Source: Thermococci archaeon
GTDB taxonomy: Archaea; Methanobacteriota_B; Thermococci; Methanofastidiosales; B48-G16
Direction of reading: 5' to 3'
DNA: 7,782 nucleotides
Assembly (NCBI GenBank): GCA_003660605.1
Contig: QMUN01000028.1
Coordinates: 1 to 7,782 of the forward strand
Each line of letters opens with the position of its first letter. Within the stretch, counting starts at the first letter, position 1. The notes beneath the pieces are model-generated. The model had not been told where the DNA came from. It searched no databases and saw nothing but the letters and a program-made list of their open reading frames with translations. Shown piece by piece: positions 1-5,916 of this stretch. The position numbers and the translations under genes were made by a program.

Positions 1-79
1 CCATGTACAGGAAAAAAGGCTCTCTTGTTATGATAACGACATCTTTCTTTGCCATGGAGAACATTCTGGAAAGTTTCAT
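1..79 (-). CDS. Probable second ABC-2 type permease, N-terminal fragment (runs off left edge)
   Basis: Only the first 26 codons are in the window. The peptide begins MKLSRMFSMAKKDVV and continues ITREPFFLYM, which resembles the cytoplasmic amphipathic N-terminus of ABC-2 permeases just before the first membrane helix (basic, then R-x-P-x-x-hydrophobic). The start ATG (79-77) overlaps the TGA of the upstream permease gene as ATGA, and an AGGAGG sits 8 bases upstream, so the start is well supported. Its position as third gene after an ATPase and a permease suggests a heterodimeric exporter with two different membrane subunits. The identity as a permease rests on context and a short N-terminus; the reading frame itself is secure. 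Confidence 0.6.
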   Translation of the reverse strand, partial: MKLSRMFSMAKKDVVIITREPFFLYM

Positions 80-1131
80 GAAAATCGCCTCCTCAGTGCA
101 TATACACCTAGGACAAAAAATACTGCATCAAAGCTGGCAATGATGAGAAAGTCTTTCCATACCTCCACCAGCCCGGCACCACTGTTAAGAATTTGATTGA
201 TAGCATTTGCCAGATAGTACGTGGGAATTACCTTTACTATGGAAAGAGAGACATCAGGTACAAAGATCAACATGGCTGGAATCATAAGGATAAGCAGTGG
301 AATTGCCACGTAAATGTAAGACCCCAAAATATTTTTTGTTAAACTTCCCATAAACAATCCCATGCTCACGGCCATGATAGCACCGAGGAAAACTCCCAGG
401 AACAAAACAGGCAGATTTCCTCTCACGCTCTGGGTCAGGATGAGAATCGATACTGCAACAAAGAAAGAATAAATAATTCCAATTACCCCTTTTGATATTA
501 TCACATCTGAAGGCGAAGCAGGAGTCACCAGGACTGCTCTCATCGTCCCAAAGGCACTCTCCTCCACAATCAATGTGCTTATGGTCCACATTTCCATCAT
601 CAAAGCCATCACAAGGAAAAATGGTATCGATTGTTCTCTCAAAGGAATATGCTTTCCTGCCATATCTTCTCCCAACATTTCTGTTTCTATAATTATGGGC
701 TGCTCTCCAAAAGCAATGTATTCAATTGCCATCTGTATGAAATATTCAATAGATATCCTGACACTTTCGGGTACCTCGGATTTGAAATAGAGAGTTATAG
801 TTGGCTGCTTCCCTGAGAGTAACTGAGAATCAAAATTTTCCGGCAGAGCAATGCCTGCAATGTAATCTTCCTCTTCGACAGCTTTTTCAAATTCTTCTCC
901 CGATGTGAAAAATACTATGTGTATGCCTTCCATCTTGGTAATGTGCGGAAATAACTGAGAAGAACTCTCATCATAGAGAGCCACAGTGAACGTTTCTTCG
1001 ACAGTAGAAGGCAGCACATAGTATATCACAGCGAAAATAACTCCTGAAACTAACCCCAGCACTATCAGTTTGTTTCTCATTGCAGCAACGGCATCTTTTC
1101 TGGTAATAGCTTTAATACATGAGGCTTTCAT
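76..1131 (-). CDS. ABC-2 family transporter permease
   Basis: This is a 351-residue membrane subunit of an ABC exporter. The layout is that of the ABC2_membrane_3 (DrrB/YhgE-like) type: one N-terminal membrane helix (about 21-40), a large extracytoplasmic domain (about 42-165), then roughly five helices (about 169-188, 213-234, 240-263, 270-291 and 329-346). The stretch EESAFGTMRAVLVTPASPSD (190-209) between helices 2 and 3 matches the cytoplasmic coupling segment typical of these permeases (E-x-x-x-G-T-x-x-x-L-x-T-P). The start ATG (1131-1129) overlaps the TGA of the ATPase gene as ATGA, and the stop overlaps the next gene in the same way, so the operon is tightly coupled. The substrate cannot be told from sequence; lipids, drugs, peptides or ions are all known for the family. 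Confidence 0.85.
   Translation of the reverse strand: MKASCIKAITRKDAVAAMRNKLIVLGLVSGVIFAVIYYVLPSTVEETFTVALYDESSSQLFPHITKMEGIHIVFFTSGEEFEKAVEEEDYIAGIALPENFDSQLLSGKQPTITLYFKSEVPESVRISIEYFIQMAIEYIAFGEQPIIIETEMLGEDMAGKHIPLREQSIPFFLVMALMMEMWTISTLIVEESAFGTMRAVLVTPASPSDVIISKGVIGIIYSFFVAVSILILTQSVRGNLPVLFLGVFLGAIMAVSMGLFMGSLTKNILGSYIYVAIPLLILMIPAMLIFVPDVSLSIVKVIPTYYLANAINQILNSGAGLVEVWKDFLIIASFDAVFFVLGVYALRRRFS
88..93 (-). promoter_or_regulatory. Shine-Dalgarno site AGGAGG inside the preceding coding region
   Basis: The minus strand reads AGGAGG followed by 8 bases and the ATG at 79-77. The same six bases are the two AGG arginine codons near the end of the upstream permease (C-terminus ALRRRFS). With the ATGA overlap this points to translational coupling between the two membrane subunits. 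Confidence 0.75.
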
Positions 1132-1988
1132 TGTTCCAACTTCCTCCCTGTCAATTTCATGAAGACCTCTTCCAATGTAGCTTCCTGAGTGTGGATTGTG
1201 GCAATGTTTCTTTTTTCCAGGAGCTCTTTTGCTTTTTTAGGAGTTTCAGGGTCTCTCAAAGGCAGTGTTTCTTCTTCAAATCCTTTTTCAGTTCTCATCT
1301 TTACTTTCAAAGCTTTCTTTCCCAGTTTCAGTTTCAGATTTTCTGGCGTATCCAGCGCAACTATTTTCCCTTCGTTGATGAATGCTACTCTATCCGATAA
1401 TTTGTCAGCTTCCATCATGTTGTGAGTAGTTAAGAAAACAGTTTTGCCCTTCTTTTTTTCTGACAGAATTATATTTCTTATCGCATCTGCTGAGATGGGA
1501 TCTAAACCACTTGTCGGCTCATCGAGAAATAGAACATCTGGATCGTTTATCAGAGATCGCGCGAACATTACTCTCTGTTGCAATCCTTTAGAAAGTGTTT
1601 CGACTCTATCGTTTATCCATTTGGACAGATCCACACGTTTGAGTAGTGAATCAATATCTACCTCAATCCCAAATAAGTTGGCAAAGAATTCCAAGTTTTC
1701 TTTCACTGACAGACGGGGATACAGATTTTTCTCTTCGAAGCAGACACCAATTTTTTCATGGATCTTTTTTGGTTCCTGAGCAACATCAAAACCCAATACT
1801 CTAGCCCGGCCTTCCTGAGGTGCGAACTGACCTGTGAGCATCTTCACCGTGGTAGTTTTTCCAGCCCCATTTGGTCCAAGAAATCCAAGGATTTCTCCTT
1901 TTTCTACAGAAAAAGAGATGTGATCCACCGCCATATTGCCGTCATAACTGTATGTGAGATTTTCAGTTTCTATTATTTTTTCTGCCAT
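1128..1988 (-). CDS. ABC-2 exporter ATP-binding protein
   Basis: This 286-residue nucleotide-binding subunit of a CcmA/DrrA-type exporter energises the permeases encoded just downstream. Visible motifs in order: Walker A GPNGAGKT (38-45); the Q-loop region IGVCFEEKNLY (80-90), with Glu where Gln is usual, as is common in this subfamily; the signature LSKGLQQR (132-139), a variant of LSGGQ; Walker B DVLFLDEP (151-158) with catalytic Glu157; the D-loop SGLD (160-163); and the switch His189 in TTHNM. The C-terminal region, about 215-286, has the usual domain ending EATLEEVFMKLTGR. Length is normal for the family and all catalytic residues are present. It is the first gene of the operon, preceded by an AT-rich promoter region shared with a divergent HTH_10 regulator. 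No strong Shine-Dalgarno precedes the ATG. Confidence 0.93.
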   Translation of the reverse strand: MAEKIIETENLTYSYDGNMAVDHISFSVEKGEILGFLGPNGAGKTTTVKMLTGQFAPQEGRARVLGFDVAQEPKKIHEKIGVCFEEKNLYPRLSVKENLEFFANLFGIEVDIDSLLKRVDLSKWINDRVETLSKGLQQRVMFARSLINDPDVLFLDEPTSGLDPISADAIRNIILSEKKKGKTVFLTTHNMMEADKLSDRVAFINEGKIVALDTPENLKLKLGKKALKVKMRTEKGFEEETLPLRDPETPKKAKELLEKRNIATIHTQEATLEEVFMKLTGRKLEQ

Positions 1989-2007
1989 GCCACTATATTA
2001 TCTCTTT

Positions 2008-2025
2008 TATTAATAATAATTTTGC
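2008..2025 (-). promoter_or_regulatory. Possible TATA/BRE region of the ABC exporter operon
   Basis: On the minus strand the sequence GCAAAATTATTATTAATAA lies 20 to 37 bases upstream of the ATG of the ATPase gene. The purine-rich GCAAAA would be the BRE and the AT block the TATA box, giving a leaderless or nearly leaderless transcript. A second candidate is the palindromic TTTATAAA at 2042-2049, which would give a leader of about 30 bases. The choice between them is uncertain. Confidence 0.35.
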
Positions 2026-2053
2026 CGACCATGTATGGCTCTTTATAAATAAC

Positions 2054-2068
2054 CGCAAAGTAATTATA
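2054..2068 (+). promoter_or_regulatory. Promoter (BRE + TATA) of the HTH_10 regulator gene
   Basis: CGCAAAG followed by TAATTATA fits an archaeal BRE plus TATA box. The TATA centre (about 2065) is 26 bases before the ATG at 2091, and no Shine-Dalgarno is present in between, so a leaderless message is likely. The palindrome TTTATAAA at 2042-2049 is an alternative TATA box that would give a leader of about 20 bases. Confidence 0.5.
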
Positions 2069-2090
2069 CTCTCATCACATAAGCTATCAT

Positions 2091-2741
2091 ATGAGAAAGA
2101 TAATTCTGGAGTTAGAGCCTGGAAAAATATCCAGATTTCTCCCAAAGGATTACTTTGAAAAATTCGAGTATGGAGAAGCAAAGGCTATTTTGAGACTGGA
2201 TTTTGAAAAAGGAGTAAAAATAGTAATAGCTGATATAAAGATGAAGGAAGGATTTACGCTAAAAGATTTAAGTTTACCGGAGGGATCGACTATTCTCGAT
2301 GTTTTAAAAGAAGAGAACAACAAATATACATGTTTAGTCAAAGTAATATACAAAAAGAAACTTATGAAAATTTTTAAACTATTTAATTTTGATGTCATAT
2401 ACACTATTCCTGCATTCGTTTCGGAAGAAAAGATCGTATTTTCATTTATTAGCGACAACGACAACCTCAAGAAACTTTTAAAGGTCATTAATATATTTGG
2501 AGTTGTAAAAAATATTTATTTTCAAAAAGTGAACTTACCTGAGTATGATATTCTATCATCTCTAACAGAAAAACAAAGAAAAGTTCTCATAGCTGCAAAG
2601 AAAAATGGATACTACGATATACCAAGAAAAGTAACTGCAGAGGAACTCTCAAAAAAACTGGGAATAAGTAAAGCGACCACAGTAGAACATTTGAGAAAAG
2701 CTGAAAAACGTATGGTTTCGTTTATTCTTGCAGGGTACTGA
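2091..2741 (+). CDS. HTH_10 (bacterio-opsin activator-type) transcriptional regulator
   Basis: This 216-residue protein carries a C-terminal HTH_10 DNA-binding domain (about 156-208), recognised from LTEKQRKVL, then YYDIPRKVTAEELSKKLGIS, then an acidic/basic helix with LRKAEKRM. This order is diagnostic of the archaeal Bat-like family. The first 150 residues are a mixed alpha/beta region with no motif I recognise; in related proteins this part is a sensor or dimer domain. The gene is divergent from the ABC exporter operon, which makes that operon a natural target, but this is inference. The gene is AT-rich (about 30% GC over ten hand-counted lines) with many AAA, ATA and TTT codons, unlike the exporter or Cdc48 genes. 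Its stop is one base from the stop of the convergent Cdc48 gene. Confidence 0.87.
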   Translation: MRKIILELEPGKISRFLPKDYFEKFEYGEAKAILRLDFEKGVKIVIADIKMKEGFTLKDLSLPEGSTILDVLKEENNKYTCLVKVIYKKKLMKIFKLFNFDVIYTIPAFVSEEKIVFSFISDNDNLKKLLKVINIFGVVKNIYFQKVNLPEYDILSSLTEKQRKVLIAAKKNGYYDIPRKVTAEELSKKLGISKATTVEHLRKAEKRMVSFILAGY

Positions 2742-2742
2742 C

Positions 2743-4959
2743 TCACCCATATATCCCTGTACTCTTTTTTACTTTAGGAAGTTCATAACTCCTGATAGTC
2801 TCTCTGTCTATTGAAGGTGTAATTTCCTCAAGTGCTTTTTTAAAGTGGCGCATGCTCACCTCTTTGATATTCTCATCTTCTCTCAATGCGGTCATTGCAG
2901 CTTCTCTGACCAGTCCTTCCAAATCCGCTCCCGAGAAATTCTCTGTTCTTTCTGCAAGATATTTCAGATCAACATCTTTTGCCAGTGGCATATTTTTAGT
3001 GTGTACCTTCAGTATCTCGAGTTTTGCTTTTTTGTCAGGGGCGGGAACAAGTATCTTCCTGTCAAATCTTCCAGGTCTCAAAAAGCCAGGATCCACGATA
3101 TCGGGTCTGTTTGTAGCCCCTATGACTATTACATTGCTCAACTCTTCCAATCCATCCATCTCCGTGAGAAGCTGATCAACGACTCTTTCACCTACCCTGC
3201 TTCCTATTTCCTCACCGCGAATAGATGCTATAGAATCTATCTCATCAAAGAATATTATGCTCGGAGAAACCTGTCTTGCTTTTCTGAATATTTTTCTTAC
3301 AGCCTTTTCACTCTCTCCCACCCATTTAGATAGAATTTCAGGTCCCTTGACGGAGATAAAGTTCGCTTCACTTTCGCAGGCCACCGCTTTTGCAAGAAGA
3401 GTTTTTCCGCATCCTGGGGGACCATACAAAAATATTCCTTTAGGAGGTCTTATCCCCATTTTTTTAAATCTCTCAGGATATTTCAAAGGCCATTCCACAC
3501 TTTCTTTCAGCTCCTCTTTTACTTTTTTTAATCCTCCTATATCTTTCCATTTTACATTCGGTGTCTGTACAAAAACTTCTCTCATAGCAGAAGGCTCAAT
3601 TGCTTTTAAAGATTCTTCAAAATCATTTTTCGTAACTCTTATTTTTTCGAGAATCTCGGAAGGTATTTTTTCCTCTTCTAGATTTATCTCTGGTAGAATT
3701 CTTCTTAAAGAGTTCATTGCAGCTTCTTTGCAGAGAGCCTCAAGGTCTGCCCCAACAAATCCGTATGTTATACTCGCAAGATGATCAAGATCTACGTTTT
3801 CCAGCGGCATTCCTCTCGTGTGAATCTGAAGTATTTCTTTTCTTCCACTTTTAGTGGCTACACCTATCTCTACCTCCCTATCGAATCTTCCTGGTCTTCT
3901 CAAAGCTGGGTCAAGTGCTTCTGGTCTATTCGTAGCTGATATAACTATTACCTTGCCCCTGGTCTTTAACCCGTCCATCAATGCAAGAAGCTGTGCCACG
4001 ACTCTTCTCTCAACTTCCCCCGTAACTTCTTCTCTTTTGGGTGCTATGGCATCTACCTCATCTATAAAGATTATAGAGGGAGCATTTTTTTCAGCATCAT
4101 CGAAAATCTTTCTTAAATTTTCTTCACTCTGCCCATAGAATTTTGACATTATTTCAGGACCATTTATGGATATAAAGTGAGCATTGCTCTCACTTGCTAC
4201 AGCCTTTGCAATAAGAGTTTTTCCGGTACCTGGAGGTCCATAGAGAAGTACACCTTTTGGGGGCTCTATACCGAGCCTATCAAAGAGCTCTGGATGTTTT
4301 AAAGGGAGCTCGATCATCTCTCTTACTTTCTGTATCTCCCTTTTAAGTCCTCCTATATCCTCGTATGTTACTGTCGGCATTTCCATTTCTTTTATCTCGA
4401 CAGCTTCAGGAAGAACATCTACTTTTGTAAGATTTGTCATCTGGACTACACCAGAAGGGGATGTATTTACAACTACAAATCTAATTTCGCCAAGACCGAA
4501 AGGTGAACCCGAGATAACATCAAAAAGATCACTGAATATAGATTCAGTAAAAGGATCCTTTCTCTGGGAGATAAGACTTATTACGTCTCCCTTTTTCAAA
4601 ACTCTTCCCCTGAGATTCCTCGAGACCACATTCCCAGAGATCATTATTCTCATGCCTCTCTGTGTTGGTGCCAATGCAACATTTTTTGCAGGCTTTACAT
4701 CAGCCTTTTTAACTTTTACAAACTCACCCATAGTTGTTTTAGCATTTTTTCTTATGAGCCCATCCATCCTGATTATATCCAAGCCTATATCATCCGGATA
4801 AGCATCTATAACTAATGCAGCAGTTTCCCTATTGCCAATTATCTCTACAACGTCTCCCTGAACCACATTTATCTTTCTCTGAAACTTCTTATCTATCCTT
4901 ACGACCCCTCTTCCGACATCTTCCTGTCTTGCGCCTGCAACTTTTAATTGTACTTCCAT
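2743..4959 (-). CDS. vat: Cdc48/VAT AAA+ ATPase (archaeal p97/VCP homologue)
   Basis: This 738-residue hexameric protein unfoldase has the complete Cdc48 architecture. The N-domain (about 1-185) comprises a double-psi barrel with VQGDVVEI and a second subdomain. D1 contains Walker A GPPGTGKT (241-248), pore loop KFYG (273-276), Walker B IIFIDE (296-301), sensor Asn344, and arginine fingers Arg355 and Arg358. D2 contains Walker A GPPGCGKT (513-520), pore loop KWVG (545-548), Walker B IIFFDE (568-573), sensor Asn617, and fingers Arg628 and Arg631. No key residue is missing. The aromatic D1 pore loop is the archaeal type; p97 has KLAG. The protein ends I-Y-G, which fits the HbYX proteasome-docking motif. 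It is cytoplasmic and likely unfolds substrates for the 20S proteasome. The ATG at 4959 starts the canonical [10 protein letters not shown] sequence and sits about 27 bases from a TATA box, consistent with a leaderless message. Confidence 0.97.
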   Translation of the reverse strand: MEVQLKVAGARQEDVGRGVVRIDKKFQRKINVVQGDVVEIIGNRETAALVIDAYPDDIGLDIIRMDGLIRKNAKTTMGEFVKVKKADVKPAKNVALAPTQRGMRIMISGNVVSRNLRGRVLKKGDVISLISQRKDPFTESIFSDLFDVISGSPFGLGEIRFVVVNTSPSGVVQMTNLTKVDVLPEAVEIKEMEMPTVTYEDIGGLKREIQKVREMIELPLKHPELFDRLGIEPPKGVLLYGPPGTGKTLIAKAVASESNAHFISINGPEIMSKFYGQSEENLRKIFDDAEKNAPSIIFIDEVDAIAPKREEVTGEVERRVVAQLLALMDGLKTRGKVIVISATNRPEALDPALRRPGRFDREVEIGVATKSGRKEILQIHTRGMPLENVDLDHLASITYGFVGADLEALCKEAAMNSLRRILPEINLEEEKIPSEILEKIRVTKNDFEESLKAIEPSAMREVFVQTPNVKWKDIGGLKKVKEELKESVEWPLKYPERFKKMGIRPPKGIFLYGPPGCGKTLLAKAVACESEANFISVKGPEILSKWVGESEKAVRKIFRKARQVSPSIIFFDEIDSIASIRGEEIGSRVGERVVDQLLTEMDGLEELSNVIVIGATNRPDIVDPGFLRPGRFDRKILVPAPDKKAKLEILKVHTKNMPLAKDVDLKYLAERTENFSGADLEGLVREAAMTALREDENIKEVSMRHFKKALEEITPSIDRETIRSYELPKVKKSTGIYG
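2765..2770 (+). terminator. T-run terminator candidate for the HTH_10 gene
   Basis: Six T residues begin 23 bases after the regulator's stop codon. Archaeal termination commonly uses such T-runs. The run lies inside the convergent Cdc48 gene, opposite the lysine codons of its C-terminal tail, because no intergenic space is available. Confidence 0.4.
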
Positions 4960-4972
4960 TAATATACAATCT

Positions 4973-4989
4973 AAAAAAAAGTTATTTAA
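4973..4989 (+). promoter_or_regulatory. Promoter of the FAH-family gene, overlapping the Cdc48 promoter
   Basis: On the plus strand an A-rich BRE-like stretch (AAAAAAAG) precedes TTATTTAA, centred about 25 bases before the ATG at 5011. No Shine-Dalgarno is present before the ATG. The TATA element is physically the same DNA as the Cdc48 TATA box, read in the opposite direction. Confidence 0.5.
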
Positions 4990-4997
4990 ACCTTTTC
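4981..4997 (-). promoter_or_regulatory. Cdc48 promoter (BRE + TATA)
   Basis: The minus strand reads GAAAAGG then TTTAAATA, a good archaeal BRE and TATA box. The TATA centre is about 27 bases from the A of the Cdc48 ATG (4959), and no Shine-Dalgarno lies between. This predicts a leaderless message. The same AT block read on the other strand serves the divergent gene. Confidence 0.65.
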
Positions 4998-5010
4998 ACA
5001 TAGAGATTCT

Positions 5011-5667
5011 ATGAAACCTCTGATAATAAGAGATACCAATGAAAAAATCTATCCTACAAAGATAATCTGCTTGGCAAGAACATACAGAAAGCATGCAGAA
5101 GAGATGGGGAGTGAACTGCCTACTGAGCCTATACTCTTTTTAAAACCACCTTCAGCTGTAATATACAGTTCAGATTATATAGTGTTCCCTGAAATTTCAA
5201 AAGAAATACATTATGAAGGAGAATTAGCTGTAATAATCGGGAAAAATGGAAAAAATATCCCAAAAGATGAAGCATTTTCCCATATTTTGGGGTACTCTGC
5301 ATTTTTGGACATAACGGCAAGAGATCTTCAGAGTTATGCAAAGAGTAAAGGCTATCCATGGAGCATATCAAAAGGATTTGACACCTTTGCACCTATCTCT
5401 GAGGTAACGAAAAAAGAAGAGATAGAAGATCCCCATAATCTAAATATTAAATTGTGGGTAAATGATAAAATAAAACAGAATTCAAATACGAAATATATGA
5501 TATTTACGATAGACCAGATTATAGAGTATGTTTCCGAAATAATGACACTCGAAAGAGGAGATATAATAGCAACGGGAACTCCTGAAGGCGTGGGGAAGAT
5601 AAAAAAGGGAGATCGTATAATCCTAGAAATAGATAAAGTAGGAAGACTGGAAAACTGTGTAACCTGA
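5011..5667 (+). CDS. Fumarylacetoacetate hydrolase (FAH) family protein, FAHD1-like
   Basis: This 218-residue enzyme belongs to the FAH superfamily, which cleaves or decarboxylates acylpyruvate-type substrates with a divalent metal ion. Visible elements: CLARTYRKHAEEMG (20-33), with His28 and Glu31 in the positions of the catalytic dyad; LFLKPPSAV (42-50); the metal ligands Glu69 and Glu71 in HYEGELAVIIG; Asp100 in GYSAFLDITARDLQ; Lys121 in SKGFDTFAPIS; and TGTPEGVG (188-195). The length and motif order resemble human FAHD1 (acylpyruvate hydrolase/oxaloacetate decarboxylase) and archaeal COG0179 proteins. The usual Asn of the R-N-Y motif is Thr24 here. The exact substrate is not predictable, and no neighbouring aromatic degradation genes are seen. 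A hydratase or isomerase role on a related diacid is the main alternative. The gene is divergent from Cdc48 and followed closely by the dodecin gene. Confidence 0.9.
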   Translation: MKPLIIRDTNEKIYPTKIICLARTYRKHAEEMGSELPTEPILFLKPPSAVIYSSDYIVFPEISKEIHYEGELAVIIGKNGKNIPKDEAFSHILGYSAFLDITARDLQSYAKSKGYPWSISKGFDTFAPISEVTKKEEIEDPHNLNIKLWVNDKIKQNSNTKYMIFTIDQIIEYVSEIMTLERGDIIATGTPEGVGKIKKGDRIILEIDKVGRLENCVT

Positions 5668-5679
5668 AAAGATATATTA
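5665..5679 (+). promoter_or_regulatory. Promoter of the dodecin gene, overlapping the FAH stop codon
   Basis: TGAAAAG followed by ATATATTA forms a convincing BRE plus TATA box, and the first three bases are the TGA stop of the preceding gene. A start of transcription about 26 bases downstream (near 5701) would leave a leader of roughly 12 bases that just includes the Shine-Dalgarno site. Confidence 0.6.
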
Positions 5680-5702
5680 ACTTGAAAGACATTAAAATAA
5701 TC

Positions 5703-5709
5703 AGGTGAT
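5703..5709 (+). promoter_or_regulatory. Strong Shine-Dalgarno site AGGTGAT of the dodecin gene
   Basis: AGGTGAT is a full seven-base complement to the archaeal 16S 3' end (anti-SD CCTCCA/ATCACCT region), with three bases before the ATG at 5713. It fixes the start codon. It contrasts with the neighbouring genes, which lack any Shine-Dalgarno. Confidence 0.75.
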
Positions 5710-5712
5710 AAA

Positions 5713-5916
5713 ATGAGTGTAGTCAAAATACTCGAACTCGTAGGAAGTTCTGAAAGAAGCTGGGAAGATGCAGTGCAAAATGCATTGAAAGAAGCTGAAA
5801 AAACTGTGAAAAATATAACAGGAATAGACATTTTAGGATATAAAGGAGATATAAAAGAAAATAAGATTGTAAGATTTAAAGCGCATGTTAAAATAGCCTT
5901 TGTAGTTGAAAGATAA
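5713..5916 (+). CDS. Dodecin-fold protein lacking the usual flavin-contact residues
   Basis: This 67-residue protein has normal dodecin length and pattern: strand KILELVGSS, helix SWEDAVQNALKEAEKTVKNI, strand GIDILGYKGDI, and a last strand VRFKAHVKIAFVVE. Dodecins form hollow dodecamers that store or buffer flavins in the cytoplasm. In the well-studied dodecins, a Trp in the second strand stacks on the isoalloxazine ring and a Gln in the third strand binds it. Aligning by eye, these positions are Gly37 and Lys56 here, so canonical flavin stacking is doubtful. Another ligand, as in the calcium-binding mycobacterial dodecin, or a purely structural role is possible. The only Trp, Trp17, lies in the helix. 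The gene has its own promoter and strong Shine-Dalgarno, and its TAA abuts the stop codon of the convergent downstream gene. Confidence 0.85.
   Translation: MSVVKILELVGSSERSWEDAVQNALKEAEKTVKNITGIDILGYKGDIKENKIVRFKAHVKIAFVVER

Noticed and set aside
254..589. A 111-codon minus-strand frame inside the permease gene
   Set aside because: It is in a different frame of the same strand, within a conserved permease, and is rich in Cys and His without any zinc-finger spacing; it is a shadow.
1367..1390. The variant Q-loop (Glu) and signature (LSKGL) of the ABC ATPase as signs of an inactive enzyme
   Set aside because: Both variants are common in ABC-2 exporter ATPases, and Walker A, Walker B, catalytic Glu157, D-loop and His189 are intact.
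1119..2048. Several plus-strand open frames of 78 to 111 codons opposite the ABC ATPase gene
   Set aside because: They are antisense to an intact ATPase with all motifs, and their translations are rich in Ser, Phe and Leu as expected of a mirrored frame.
2845..3784. Long open frames on the plus strand opposite the Cdc48 gene (162 and 175 codons)
   Set aside because: They lie wholly antisense to strongly conserved AAA+ coding sequence, have no recognisable domain or promoter, and are explained as shadows of the real gene.
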